A stretch of 64,000 bases of DNA from a virus: the IMG/VR virus record IMGVR_UViG_3300022391_000001, positions 41,470 to 105,469 of that record; one strand, written 5' to 3'. The notes under the pieces are model-generated. The model saw only the letters and a list, made by a program, of their open reading frames with translations. It ran no database searches and was not told the DNA's origin. The stretch's first letter is position 1. Each line of letters starts with the position of its first letter. The position numbers and the translations under genes were made by a program. Shown here in pieces: positions 1 to 7,784 of the stretch.

Positions 1-1168
1 AGGTGGTGGGGCGGAGGTGTGGGGGCCATGGGTGTTGGGTGATTGGGTGGTAGTTGAGTGGTTCAAAAGGGGTGGAAGTGTGAGACGGTGGCGTGGGAAG
101 CGTGGGGTGGTTGTGCCAGGCATTGGGCTGCGGCGCAGCCCACCCCACGCTTCCGTCCACAGTGGGGGGGTCGCTCCGCTTTCACACCGCAATCGCCCCC
201 ACCTCGGAGCCCTCCGCCGAGACACTCATCCCACCCAACCAGGCATGTGTTATCTGGTAGCTGGGAGCGCCAGATTGTCTACCGGACGGTAGGCAGCGGG
301 CACCCCTCGGAGGGTGTGCGGTCGGAGGGTGAGATTGCCCCTCCGAGGTGTGGTTTGCGCATGCCCTCCGAGCCCTGCTCTATGATGCATTTTTGCACGC
401 AAAATGCCATGCGGTGTTGGGTGATATGTGTGCGAAAGTATAATTATTTAGCTGTGTTGTGTGGAGGTTGAATTATATGGGGTTTCCGCACGCCCTGTGG
501 TGTGTGCGAAGCACACTGCAAGTGGCAGGAAGTTCAACGATTTCGCCACACCACACCCACGCCGCCCACTATCCCCACTAGAGTCATGTTTATTTGTTCG
601 TTTCTCGTCACATCCCCTTCTACGGGCTACCCCATTCAGTCTTATCCCCACTCTATCCGCTCTTCATCCTTTTCTCGCTCCTATCCCTCCCTTGTACTCG
701 TCATACGGGTACTTGTATATGCTCCTATGTTCTTCTCGCTTGTTCTAGTGGCTTCTCTCATTTCTCGTGTAGACTTGTGTTGTAGTTGTCTGCGATGCCT
801 TCTGTTGTTTCCTTGTGCGTGGGGCTTCGAGGTGGGGTCTGGTTTTTCCGGGCTGTGGGAGGGATGGTGTTTTCTGGGCTCGTGCAATGCTGTTGGACTT
901 GAGTTGCTGTGGTGCGCGGATAAACAGCCTCGATGTTTGATCTTGAAGTCCGGTTTCTTAGGGCTTCCAATAAAAGGCGTGTTTCCGGCTTCGTTGCTCG
1001 TTTAGGTGTTGTCCGAGTTGAATTCTATGGGTTTGCGTTGGCTGGAGCATTGTCTGTGTCCATGCGGGTGCGTTTCTTGTGCCGCTTTGGCGTGCCAAAT
1101 TTCTATGGGTGTTTTCGTGTCTCTTCTCGGTGCTTTGTTCAGGTGGCGTTTCCGTCCGGTGGTGCTCG
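1..1168. other. Gene-poor left flank
   Basis: No reading frame here has both a good ribosome binding site and believable protein composition. The segment has changing strand bias: G/T-rich to about 170, C-rich at 180-240, pyrimidine-rich at 540-720 and T/G-rich at 780-1170. It has many CTCGGAGG-type half-palindromes around 200-370 and a TTCTATGG motif at about 1024, 1101 and just beyond the gene boundary at 1209. Minus-strand frames here are rich in Thr, Asn, Gln and Arg and unlike the phage proteins. It follows the last gene of the minus-strand array, so it could be an untranslated tail, a genome-end or packaging region, or a non-coding RNA locus. Confidence 0.5.
91..160. repeat. Nested palindrome
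   Basis: A perfect 15-bp inverted repeat (GGAAGCGTGGGGTGG at 96-110, its complement at 140-154) encloses a second perfect hairpin, GGGCTGC-GGC-GCAGCCC, at 125-141. The result is a hairpin within a hairpin. No T-run follows on either strand, so it does not look like a simple terminator. A protein-binding site, packaging or terminus signal, or structured RNA are all possible. Confidence 0.6.
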
Positions 1169-1465
1169 TTAGGATTTGTCTGTTTCTGGCTTCGTTTCCG
1201 CACACAGTTCTATGGCGGAATGGGGTGCGCTTGCCTTGATGGTCTTCTCCACGGCGTTGCGGAGCCGTTTGGCCTGCATTTTATGCTTCTCGTTACACCA
1301 CGGGCACGAACGGGCGGGACGCCGCCAGCCCACGTCAACCGCATCGACGTCATAGGTGTGCATGAGCGCTTCTAGCTTGCCGATGAACTCCGTCCTGTCC
1401 CTCGGGTCATTGTCGCAGATGATGTTTCCAACCAGGTTGCTTTCCACTTTGTGCTCCGGTGTCAT
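1169..1465 (-). CDS. Hypothetical protein, 98 aa
   Basis: This is the last gene of the minus-strand array. Its ATG overlaps the stop of the upstream gene (ATGA), which supports both the start and operon membership. A CPWC pair sits near the middle (about residue 54) followed by basic residues, so a metal site is possible but incomplete. I do not recognise the family. Confidence 0.6.
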   Translation of the reverse strand: MTPEHKVESNLVGNIICDNDPRDRTEFIGKLEALMHTYDVDAVDVGWRRPARSCPWCNEKHKMQAKRLRNAVEKTIKASAPHSAIELCAETKPETDKS

Positions 1466-1683
1466 CCTTCTCGGTTCCCCCGCATGATTTTTGCCTCTTT
1501 GGGCGTGTCAGGTTGCAAACGGTCGGCGTTCACGTCCGGATAAAGCGGCGCCCGGATTTGATCCAGCCGGTCGTTGAGACGCTCTATCGCTTCGGTCAAC
1601 CGTTCTTGCGACTTTCGATGAAGCTGAAGCTCCGTGATCAGCGTCCGGAGATTGTGGTTCAACGTTGATGTGTTTTCCGTCAT
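1462..1683 (-). CDS. Hypothetical coiled-coil protein, 73 aa
   Basis: The start chosen is the ATG whose first bases form an ATGA overlap with the upstream stop; a longer version would run far into the previous gene. The N-terminal two thirds are predicted helical with heptad-like leucines and many Gln, Glu and Arg, so a small coiled coil is likely. It also overlaps its downstream neighbour by four bases. No family recognised. Confidence 0.6.
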   Translation of the reverse strand: MTENTSTLNHNLRTLITELQLHRKSQERLTEAIERLNDRLDQIRAPLYPDVNADRLQPDTPKEAKIMRGNREG

Positions 1684-2099
1684 GGTTTCTTGCTCCCGCG
1701 TGGCTTCGCGTTGTATCCTGTGCCCATTTTCGGCGGCACGCCCCGGCTGACTTCCGAAAGCACCTTGGCTGCCAGGTCCCTCGGGATGCGATGGAGCCCC
1801 CAATCGGCTGGGATGAACAGTGCTGTGGCCTTTGCACCTGTCCTCCGGATTGCTTCGCGCACCAGCTCGATGTCGGCGCCGTCGGGCGGCGAGCCCTGCT
1901 GGTACTTGAGCAGGATCAAATCACCATCCTCGATGCGGAGCTTGCTCACCATCTCCCTCCATCCATAAAATTGTGTTGCTCGTGCCTGATGCTTGGCCTC
2001 ATATTCTCGTGCCTTGCGTTCCCATCGCTCGTTGTCCCACTCATCGCCCAAGTCCAGCCCGGTCCACAGCACTTCGCCGTCCAAGTCGTTTCGTCCCAT
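1680..2099 (-). CDS. Hypothetical protein, 139 aa
   Basis: Starts with ATG preceded by AGGAGA. The central part alternates beta and alpha (GDLILLKYQQG, then AKATALFIPADW), which suggests a small globular alpha/beta fold. Part of a run of co-oriented small genes at 1.2-4.3 kb with overlapping ends. Function unknown. Confidence 0.65.
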   Translation of the reverse strand: MGRNDLDGEVLWTGLDLGDEWDNERWERKAREYEAKHQARATQFYGWREMVSKLRIEDGDLILLKYQQGSPPDGADIELVREAIRRTGAKATALFIPADWGLHRIPRDLAAKVLSEVSRGVPPKMGTGYNAKPRGSKKP

Positions 2100-2130
2100 C
2101 CGGACTGTCTCCTATGGGTGATTTTGTTTG

Positions 2131-2565
2131 TTATTGCCGCCAGCGGTCCCGGAGCTGTTCTAGTGTTGCTGCCGAAAATGGCTTGTTGCTGGTCCTCAGC
2201 TCCTTGGTCATCGCCCTCTGATATTGGATCTGCTCGTCCAGGATGGCCTTCAGCGCGTGCTCCGTCGTTGGGTACTTGAGCACCCGTCCGGAGCGGTCTG
2301 AAATCGTCATCCCCTCCGCGTCCCACTCTATGGTGATCAGCGGCGGAGTGCCGAGGATGTTCTCCGCCGCTTGGCGAAGGTGACTTGGCGCTCCGAGCGT
2401 CCACCCATCCGATCGCATCAGCACGATGTCGTAGTGAATCCCGTCCCGGCGTGCCTGCCAGGTGGGCACCGCGTCCCCCTCGTGGTTGAGCAGAACTCGG
2501 ATGGGCCCCTTCTTCAGCACGCGGACAAGCTCCGCCCCGTGCCCGTTGTCATCTAGCCCGAGCAT
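2131..2565 (-). CDS. Hypothetical protein, 144 aa
   Basis: The ATG at 2565 is chosen; an upstream in-frame TTG would add 12 residues. Mixed alpha/beta sequence ending in a helical, charged tail. No motif ties it to a family. It sits between other small unknown genes and probably belongs to the same transcript. Confidence 0.55.
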   Translation of the reverse strand: MLGLDDNGHGAELVRVLKKGPIRVLLNHEGDAVPTWQARRDGIHYDIVLMRSDGWTLGAPSHLRQAAENILGTPPLITIEWDAEGMTISDRSGRVLKYPTTEHALKAILDEQIQYQRAMTKELRTSNKPFSAATLEQLRDRWRQ

Positions 2566-2615
2566 AACACCACTTTCCTGCTGTTTTCGTGCGTCCCCCA
2601 ACCCTCCGCCTGGAC

Positions 2616-2864
2616 TCAGACTCGCCTTTGTTCTATCGGCAAAAATTGGTGATACGTGATGGTGTTGTTGACGTTGTCCTCCGTCCGCTCGATGTGACGG
2701 CGAAGATCAAACCCGTTGATCACCAATTCTTCATGGATTTTGTGGCCCATTTTCTGCGCCGTCTGGAGCGTCACGGTGTGGGTGATGTATCGGTAACCGT
2801 CACCGATGGCCACCCGGTCGCCGTTGACCAGGAGCTTCTTGAAGTGCTCATCCTTGAAGATCAT
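2616..2864 (-). CDS. Hypothetical protein, 82 aa
   Basis: The ATG lies inside the end of the upstream gene (17-base overlap) with GAGG eight bases before it. Short alpha/beta protein with no cysteines and no membrane segment. Function unknown; position suggests an early accessory gene. Confidence 0.6.
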   Translation of the reverse strand: MIFKDEHFKKLLVNGDRVAIGDGYRYITHTVTLQTAQKMGHKIHEELVINGFDLRRHIERTEDNVNNTITYHQFLPIEQRRV

Positions 2865-3234
2865 CTTCTAACCTCACATCAATGATCCGTCGCCCTTCTC
2901 GGATCTGCTTACAGGTCTCACACTCCGGATCGTGCTCGACAACGCTCTGGAGCCCGAGGATGGCCCGAGCGGCGTTGTGGATGCAATCATCGTATCCGCA
3001 GCTGTTCTCGCACTCCGTCCCGGCGGCGGTCTTCAGCAGCCCTCGGAGCTTCGCGCCTGCTTCCGGATCATCAAATTGCTTGTTCCAATCTTCTGTGCGT
3101 TTCCGTGGCCAGCTGGACACCTCCGGCGCACCCTCCGGTCGCAGAAGGTTGAGCAGGACGCCATCGAGCCGCCAGCCATGAAAACTTGTGCCGTTGTCGC
3201 TGATCTTGTTCCAATCCATGATGTTCTTGGTCAT
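2848..3234 (-). CDS. Hypothetical protein with paired cysteines, 128 aa
   Basis: The start is set by an ATGA overlap with the upstream stop. Cysteines in C-x3-C-x4-C and C-x2-C arrangements near residues 79-111 could bind a metal. The region around them, with HNAARAILGLQ, recalls helical segments often seen in small phage proteins of unknown role. No firm homology can be claimed. Confidence 0.6.
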   Translation of the reverse strand: MTKNIMDWNKISDNGTSFHGWRLDGVLLNLLRPEGAPEVSSWPRKRTEDWNKQFDDPEAGAKLRGLLKTAAGTECENSCGYDDCIHNAARAILGLQSVVEHDPECETCKQIREGRRIIDVRLEDDLQG

Positions 3235-3464
3235 GATAGCGTGTATCCCTTGCCGCCGCAATTCATGCAGACTCTCTGGCGGGTGTCGTACCACTTCCTG
3301 CCATCATAGGCGATGCGAGATGCCTTGCGGAGCGTCTGGAGCGCTCCGTCCAGGTATCGGGATTGGACCTTTGTGGACAAGGCGTCGTGGATCTCTGAAT
3401 GACTCAACCTCTTGTCCTTCAGCAACTCCATGATCTCTGCTTCCACCCCATCCTTTCTTTCCAT
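3231..3464 (-). CDS. Small protein, possible winged helix, 77 aa
   Basis: Residues 5-55 look like a winged helix: a helix, then LSHSEIHDAL as a helix-turn, a recognition-like helix SRYLDGALQTLRKA and a short wing IAYDGRKWY. A single CMNCGGKG zinc-knuckle-like pair follows. It could be a small DNA-binding regulator. Start is an ATG with AAAGGA about ten bases upstream. The fold is inferred from pattern only. Confidence 0.5.
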   Translation of the reverse strand: MERKDGVEAEIMELLKDKRLSHSEIHDALSTKVQSRYLDGALQTLRKASRIAYDGRKWYDTRQRVCMNCGGKGYTLS

Positions 3465-3479
3465 GTTTTATGCGTCCTT

Positions 3480-3776
3480 TCACGGGAGCAACCCGCTTTG
3501 GTATTCATCCCATTGCTCCTGCCAAAACCCCACCCATTCTTCCATGTGTTCTTCACAGAGAATTGGCGGCGTGTCACTTTCTGCGTCCCCGTATGCGGTC
3601 ATCACCGGCGCCCGAGTCCCCTCCGCCTTGCGTCCGTGCCGCTCGCACTCTTCACATGGCCCCGTGCGTGGCAACTTCCAGAACCACCCTGGAACCGACA
3701 ACCCTGGTATGTATGGCTTGATGGGCTCCGGCGGCGGAGTCGAGAAACGGCGGCGCAGCTCATCCAGCGTCGGCAT
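3480..3776 (-). CDS. Hypothetical protein with MPTLD N-terminus, 98 aa
   Basis: The chosen ATG gives the N-terminus MPTLDELRRRF, nearly identical to that of the WGR-domain protein at 4382-4957 (MPTLDQLRQRF); both then enter a Pro-rich stretch. The remainder holds CEEC and a Cys-x2-His pair (CEEHM), possibly a zinc site, and a Trp-rich tail. GGGG precedes the start. Function unknown; the shared leader suggests a common binding partner. Confidence 0.6.
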   Translation of the reverse strand: MPTLDELRRRFSTPPPEPIKPYIPGLSVPGWFWKLPRTGPCEECERHGRKAEGTRAPVMTAYGDAESDTPPILCEEHMEEWVGFWQEQWDEYQSGLLP

Positions 3777-3975
3777 CAAATCCCCAAGCGAGTGTATCCC
3801 GAGGATGGACACGCACCTTGGTCTGGCCGCGCTGGATGTGGTATATTCCGCGCCTGCTCTCCAGGAGCGCTCCGGTGAAATTCAGCTCCAGATGCGTGAC
3901 CGGCTTGTCGTGGGCGAGTGTGTAGCCCCTCGGGAGCTTGCCGATGATGTCCCTGATGCTCTCGATGTCCGACAC
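3760..3975 (-). CDS. Hypothetical protein, 71 aa
   Basis: GTG start with a strong AAGGAGG seven bases upstream. The protein is short, beta-rich in its second half, with a basic stretch GQTKVRVHPRD. It overlaps the next gene by 17 bases. No family recognised. Confidence 0.55.
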   Translation of the reverse strand: MSDIESIRDIIGKLPRGYTLAHDKPVTHLELNFTGALLESRRGIYHIQRGQTKVRVHPRDTLAWGFDADAG

Positions 3976-4025
3976 GGCGCCACCTCCTTGAACCGTATCT
4001 ACATACAGGGAGCCGTCGGCGCTGA

Positions 4026-4328
4026 TTAGAGCTCACGCGGATGCGGCCCGTCGGTGATCTCTACTATGCTTTGACCCATCTGGTTGGCCGGTCCCGGCGG
4101 CGGCTGCCCATCTCGCTTGCGCCGCTTGATGGCAAATTGGTGTGCCGCTTGAATCGCGGAATTGGAGCTTGGGCCCGTGCCCTCATAGGCTCGGCCATCG
4201 TCGGCGGTGAGCGTCGCTCGCCAGTACTGCGGCCTGTTCTTCTTGCCGCTCGGGATGGGCTTGTCCTTGGGGCCAGTCTCTTTGGGCTTCTCAGGACGTG
4301 GCTTGGGCCCGACTGGATTCTTGGCCAT
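4026..4328 (-). CDS. Hypothetical basic protein, 100 aa
   Basis: ATG with AAGGAGG upstream. Residues 1-33 are Lys- and Pro-rich and likely disordered. Residues 34-70 (PQYWRATLTADDGRAYEG, then a helix SAIQAAHQFAIKRRKR) look like a small beta-beta-alpha unit resembling double-stranded-RNA-binding or AP2-like folds, though too short to assign. Function unknown. Confidence 0.55.
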   Translation of the reverse strand: MAKNPVGPKPRPEKPKETGPKDKPIPSGKKNRPQYWRATLTADDGRAYEGTGPSSNSAIQAAHQFAIKRRKRDGQPPPGPANQMGQSIVEITDGPHPREL

Positions 4329-4381
4329 CGTGTGCCTCCTTGATGGAGGTGATCATAGCGTGGATGCGTCTGGGAACCGAG

Positions 4382-4957
4382 TCACGGATTGAGCCCGTTC
4401 TTGTAGCCCTTCAGCGCCTTGTCGCCAGCCAGCTCAAATGCTGCTTTACGGGCCAAATATTCTGTGCTGAACACACCCTTGTCGGTGATCTTCATAGCCT
4501 TGCCCCGGCGACCGTACTGGGCCCGCACCTTGTAGGATGTCGTTTTGGTCGCCCCGATGCCAACCTTTGTTGCCAAGATCTCGACCACATACACCTTGTC
4601 GGAACGCTCATCCCGGAGATGAAGCGGGATGCGCTCGTGAACCTTGTAGGGCGGAGGTGGCGGAAGCAGCTCCGCTTCGGCCATTTTCGGCCCGTGCGGG
4701 AGCGGTGGACGCGGCGGCGGAGTCTTGGCCTTGGGGAGCGGCTCTGGCTTGCGCTTCGGTGCTTTCTCAGGCGGAGGTGGCGGCGGCGGAGTATTATCCT
4801 TGAGATGCCCAGGCCCCTTTCCCGACATCGCCGTCAAAGCATCGCCCATATCGTCCAGCCGGGTTTCAAAATCAGGCTTGTTGGCCGTTTTGCTAGGCTG
4901 TGAAGCGGGTGTGTTGCTTGTCCCAAAGCGCTGTCGGAGTTGGTCGAGTGTTGGCAT
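4382..4957 (-). CDS. WGR-domain protein with Pro-rich linker, 191 aa
   Basis: Three parts are visible. Residues 1-11 are the MPTLDQLRQRF peptide shared with the 98-residue protein encoded at 3480-3776. Residues 45-105 are a Pro/Lys-rich linker with polyproline runs. Residues 115-190 match a WGR domain: KVYVVEIL, then YKVRAQYGRRGK in the WGR position, then a helix ending KALKGYKNG. WGR domains bind nucleic acids or act with DNA-repair enzymes such as PARPs and some bacterial regulators; here the domain is free. The start follows GGGAGTCAGCC, the phage's recurrent start region. The role is not known. Confidence 0.65.
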   Translation of the reverse strand: MPTLDQLRQRFGTSNTPASQPSKTANKPDFETRLDDMGDALTAMSGKGPGHLKDNTPPPPPPPEKAPKRKPEPLPKAKTPPPRPPLPHGPKMAEAELLPPPPPYKVHERIPLHLRDERSDKVYVVEILATKVGIGATKTTSYKVRAQYGRRGKAMKITDKGVFSTEYLARKAAFELAGDKALKGYKNGLNP

Positions 4958-5004
4958 GGCTGACTCCCTTGTACAACTTGTCCAACGAGCCTGGTTTGAA
5001 ATAA

Positions 5005-5032
5005 GGCGGGTGCCTTCTCGGAGGTGCCCGCC
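5005..5032 (-). terminator. Putative terminator hairpin
   Basis: On the minus strand GGCGGG pairs with CCCGCC and CCT with AGG, with a symmetric two-base mismatch, followed by TTATTTC. It lies just after the stop at 5044 and before the WGR gene. The weak T-run suggests partial termination, so the WGR gene may depend on read-through. Confidence 0.5.
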
Positions 5033-5043
5033 CACCTCCCTTG

Positions 5044-5238
5044 CTACAGCGTCAATCCTTCGTTGAGCTCAACAAGGCGCCCGATACGGTCCATGAGCTT
5101 GCGGTATTCCTTGGCGTGATCGTCCCCTTCTCGGACGTTGCCGAGGTTGTATGCCTCGCCCATGAGCTCACCTAGCTCCGTCGCTTGCTCCCGGAGCTTC
5201 TGAATCTTCTTTGCCCTTGCTAGCTGCTTCGCGTCCAT
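5044..5238 (-). CDS. Hypothetical helical protein, 64 aa
   Basis: AAGGAG before the ATG. The whole protein is predicted helical and charged (ARAKKIQKLREQATELGELMGEA), likely a short coiled coil or helical hairpin. It is the second gene after promoter P1 (5466-5494) and is followed by a hairpin terminator. Function unknown. Confidence 0.6.
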   Translation of the reverse strand: MDAKQLARAKKIQKLREQATELGELMGEAYNLGNVREGDDHAKEYRKLMDRIGRLVELNEGLTL

Positions 5239-5241
5239 GAC

Positions 5242-5433
5242 CTACTCCTTGCCGATGTCGCCGTTGAGGATGAGCTGGCGCTCCCAATGGGATAGCGTCC
5301 GGAGATCATCGAGTGCCTTGCGGTAGGCTCGCTGATACGCCTCATAACCGGTTCTTGAGGATGTTAGCTGGCGATGTGCCTTCCAATAGCGTCGGGCTTT
5401 GTCGATAACCTGATCCGTTGTTGCTTTCTTCAT
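5242..5433 (-). CDS. Hypothetical helical protein, 63 aa
   Basis: First gene after promoter P1. GGAGTCGACC precedes the ATG, a variant of the recurrent start region. The sequence is basic and helical with several Tyr and Arg residues. No family recognised; a small early host-interaction protein would fit the position but is only a guess. Confidence 0.6.
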   Translation of the reverse strand: MKKATTDQVIDKARRYWKAHRQLTSSRTGYEAYQRAYRKALDDLRTLSHWERQLILNGDIGKE

Positions 5434-5465
5434 GGTCGACTCCGTTCTTTCCTTGTCCTACCTAT

Positions 5466-5494
5466 ATCATAAGTCCATCCACTGTAAAAGTCGA
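5466..5494 (-). promoter_or_regulatory. Promoter P1
   Basis: Minus strand: -35 TCGACT (5489-5494), 17-bp spacer, -10 TATGAT (5466-5471). It is one of six near-identical sigma-70-type promoters and shares the spacer core GTGGATGGA with three others. It reads into the small genes at 5433 and 5238. Confidence 0.8.
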
Positions 5495-5504
5495 GTGGAA
5501 GTGG

Positions 5505-5535
5505 CCAAAAAAGTTGGCGCCCAAGGTCGATTTTG
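5505..5535. promoter_or_regulatory. Conserved upstream element, copy a
   Basis: Reads AAAAAAGTTGGCGCCCAAGG then TCGATTTT. It begins 11 bp upstream of the P1 -35 box. Copies at 6653, 9065 and 35710 are in the opposite orientation relative to their promoters. Contains TTGG-CGC-CCAA, a small inverted repeat that could be an operator half-site. Confidence 0.55.
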
Positions 5536-5562
5536 TCCCGTGTTGATTTCTCAAGGCGCCAA

Positions 5563-5597
5563 AGCGGCTTGGGCACCCTCCGAGGGTGCCCGCCGCT
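5563..5597 (-). terminator. Strong hairpin terminator
   Basis: Nine-bp perfect stem GGGCACCCT/AGGGTGCCC with a CGG loop, extended by GCGGC/GCCGC, followed by TTT on the minus strand. It lies a few bases after the stop codon of the 323-residue gene, so it probably ends that transcript. Confidence 0.65.
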
Positions 5598-5603
5598 GTG
5601 GTC

Positions 5604-6575
5604 TTAGGCCATCGCGTCCAGAATCATCTCCGCTTCTGCTTCGGCCCGAGGGTCCAAGGACCACTTCTTCAGACCACGGAAGCGCTTGCAGTCGATGTCG
5701 ACCGGAACCAAGAAGCGAGCGAAGTTGCCGTTGAGCTCGACAGCTTCGGGCTGGAGCTTGCCGGAGTCGACCAGATCCTTGACTGCCGCCTTGGCCGCTT
5801 CGGCGGTGACTTCGCCCTTGTCGGTGACCGCGTACACGCCACCGGGCTTGCGCTTCCCGCAGCCCCGCTTGTGCTCCGCTTCGGCGGCGGTGACTTCAAC
5901 CAGGCGGAAACCGGCGGCGGCCATGTCCTTGCGAACCTGCTCGTCATCCTCGGGCTTGAGGATGTATTCGATGGCGCTGGGGATGAACATCCCGAACACC
6001 TTGCCTTGCGGGAGCCGCCCCGTCCCGCCGCAGGTGGCGCACATCGAGGTGTCGGCGACGTTCTTGATGCTGAAGCGCTTGGGCTGATGAAGCCAGTAGT
6101 TGTACTTGCGGTGGTCCCAGATCGAGCCGTCCTTGAGGGTGATGTGCCCGCCGGTCCCTGCCTCGATGGTCTCGGGCTCCGCGTCGTATTGCGCCTGAAG
6201 CTCTGTGGTCTTGCGTGCGCGGTTGTCCAGGAGCTTCTGAAGGCGTGCCTTCTCGGTGACCTCATCGGCGTCGGTGGCGGCTTGGAGTGCGTCGATGAGC
6301 TTGTCGGACTCTGCGCCGATGCGATCGATCTCGTTTTGGAGCTTCCGCCGCTCCGGGTTTTCAATAACGCCGACGCAATCCGGACACTCGCTGTACTCGC
6401 CCTCGTCATGCGCGACGAAAATGACCGTGCCGGGCTCCATAAGGGCGGCGGCGGTGGCGACGTTGGGGAGCCGCTTGGAGACTCCGAGTGCGAGTGCTTC
6501 GTCTGTGTAGGACTCGATGGACCCGTAGTGCTCTTGACCGATCCACATGAGGTAGCTGTTGGTGATCTGTGACAT
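5604..6575 (-). CDS. Hypothetical protein with zinc-knuckle pairs, 323 aa
   Basis: The ATG at 6575 follows GGGAGTCAGCC and lies just after promoter P2; the frame upstream of it is not needed. Features in order: CPDC near residue 64, a long charged helix (about 75-130), a CATCGGTGR knuckle near 180 typical of DnaJ-like zinc binding, then C-G-C near 240. The single-gene unit has its own promoter and a strong terminator, so it may be abundant early. No family recognised. Confidence 0.65.
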   Translation of the reverse strand: MSQITNSYLMWIGQEHYGSIESYTDEALALGVSKRLPNVATAAALMEPGTVIFVAHDEGEYSECPDCVGVIENPERRKLQNEIDRIGAESDKLIDALQAATDADEVTEKARLQKLLDNRARKTTELQAQYDAEPETIEAGTGGHITLKDGSIWDHRKYNYWLHQPKRFSIKNVADTSMCATCGGTGRLPQGKVFGMFIPSAIEYILKPEDDEQVRKDMAAAGFRLVEVTAAEAEHKRGCGKRKPGGVYAVTDKGEVTAEAAKAAVKDLVDSGKLQPEAVELNGNFARFLVPVDIDCKRFRGLKKWSLDPRAEAEAEMILDAMA

Positions 6576-6611
6576 GGCTGACTCCCGTTGGTTTCTTGTC
6601 CGTCTGCCTAT

Positions 6612-6640
6612 ATCATAATTCCATCCACCGGAAAAGTCGA
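6612..6640 (-). promoter_or_regulatory. Promoter P2
   Basis: Minus strand: TCGACT (6635-6640), 17-bp spacer containing GTGGATGGA, TATGAT (6612-6617). Drives the 323-residue gene, whose start is about 35 bp downstream. Confidence 0.8.
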
Positions 6641-6652
6641 GTGGAAGTTTGC

Positions 6653-6684
6653 CAGAATCAGCCTTGGGAGGCAACTTTTTTGGC
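6653..6684. promoter_or_regulatory. Conserved upstream element, copy b
   Basis: On the minus strand CCAAAAAAGTTGCCTCCCAAGG followed by CTGATTCTGG in pieces matching copy a at 5505. It begins 13 bp upstream of the P2 -35 box. Confidence 0.55.
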
Positions 6685-6687
6685 GGC

Positions 6688-7554
6688 TCACGCTTGCGCC
6701 GCTTCATCCATGTCGCTACGGTGGCGAAGATAGACCGGAAACCTGTATGTGGCGACTGCTGTGGGGTCTTTTTGATGCTTGAACTCAACCCAGCGTCCGA
6801 GGTGCCCCGCTTGGTCTGCCCAGATCTCGTGCCGTTGTTCGTCTGTGAAGCCCGTTCCAACTTCCACCTCTGAGCCGTCAGCCATCTCCAGGATCAACGC
6901 TCCGAGCGTACCCTGGAGACGCCGCGTGCCCTCCTGATAGCCCTTGATGCGCCCGTCGGAGCTTGTCCAGGGCTTGCGTTTCATCCACGCTCGGGAGCGG
7001 CGGCCAACGTATACGCCATCGGGGTCCTTGAGCATAGCCCCCTCGAAATTGTGGGCCAAGAACACCTCAAACACCCGCTCCACCTGCGCATCGTCGGACA
7101 CCTCGATGTGGGGTGTAAGCGACACGTTGGCGGCGCACGAGTGCTCGATCAACTCCTGGAGCCTGTCCTTGCGCTCCCGCAGCGGCGTCTCATCCCCGCC
7201 GGGAAGCACCAAGTCAAACGCATAGAACATCAGCGCGCTGCGGTCCATCTCGGGATCTTCAGTCTTGACGAGCGAGGTGGTGGCGTTCCAGGACTCGCTG
7301 AATGCTTCACCGTCGATCACCACCCCGTCCGGATACAGACGATTGGCCTCATCGACCAGCTGATCAGCGATGAAGCCCAGACGGTCGGTGTAGTCCACAC
7401 CGCTCCGCTGTACGACGATGCCGCTAGACACACCGTTGAACACGAGCTGGAACCGATACCCATCCAGCTTCGGCTCTGCCCATAGGGGCCATTTAGCGTG
7501 CTTCTCGGACCACGCCTCTGCGAGCATCATCGTTGGCTTGTGTTTGGTTGCCAT
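6688..7554 (-). CDS. ATP-dependent DNA ligase
   Basis: Seals nicks in phage DNA using ATP. Residues 29-34 are KLDGYR, the adenylation motif with the catalytic lysine. DGVVIDGEAF is motif III, FEGAMLK motif IV and AWMKRKPW motif V. The C-terminal third (about 205-285) is a beta-rich OB domain. At 288 residues it is a minimal ligase without extra DNA-binding domains, as in many phages. The ATG at 7554 follows GAGGAGGG; upstream frame is rejected because it runs into the small gene before it. Confidence 0.9.
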   Translation of the reverse strand: MATKHKPTMMLAEAWSEKHAKWPLWAEPKLDGYRFQLVFNGVSSGIVVQRSGVDYTDRLGFIADQLVDEANRLYPDGVVIDGEAFSESWNATTSLVKTEDPEMDRSALMFYAFDLVLPGGDETPLRERKDRLQELIEHSCAANVSLTPHIEVSDDAQVERVFEVFLAHNFEGAMLKDPDGVYVGRRSRAWMKRKPWTSSDGRIKGYQEGTRRLQGTLGALILEMADGSEVEVGTGFTDEQRHEIWADQAGHLGRWVEFKHQKDPTAVATYRFPVYLRHRSDMDEAAQA

Positions 7555-7564
7555 CGAGCCCTCC

Positions 7565-7771
7565 TCACCCGTCATAGTCTTCTGTGTCCTGCTCAACGTC
7601 AATCGTTTCCACGACGGTGAGCCCCATCGCCGCCACCTGATCGAGCACCCACCTTCGGGGGCCAGCGCACTCTGTCACCCAATCTTCAAATGGGCCGGAG
7701 CGCACTTCCAGTGTCGCCACAGGCAGCCCCGTCGTGAAGCAGCTGAGCAGATGAAGTCTTGCTTCTCGCAT
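7565..7771 (-). CDS. Hypothetical protein, 68 aa
   Basis: ATG with AGGGG upstream. Alpha/beta content with an acidic C-terminal tail (DVEQDTEDYDG). Its end contains the ribosome binding site of the ligase gene. No family recognised. Confidence 0.55.
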   Translation of the reverse strand: MREARLHLLSCFTTGLPVATLEVRSGPFEDWVTECAGPRRWVLDQVAAMGLTVVETIDVEQDTEDYDG

Positions 7772-7784
7772 CGTCGTTCCCCTC

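Noticed and set aside
502-1005. Plus-strand 167-codon gene in the left flank
   Set aside because: No ribosome binding site, Cys/Phe/Leu-rich from pyrimidine bias, no protein-like pattern.
758-1203. Minus-strand frames continuing the gene array to the left
   Set aside because: Thr/Asn/Gln/Arg-rich composition from A/C bias, no good start signals and mutually overlapping frames.
5586-6572. Plus-strand 328-codon frame
   Set aside because: Complement of the 323-residue minus-strand gene, which has a promoter, start signal and terminator.
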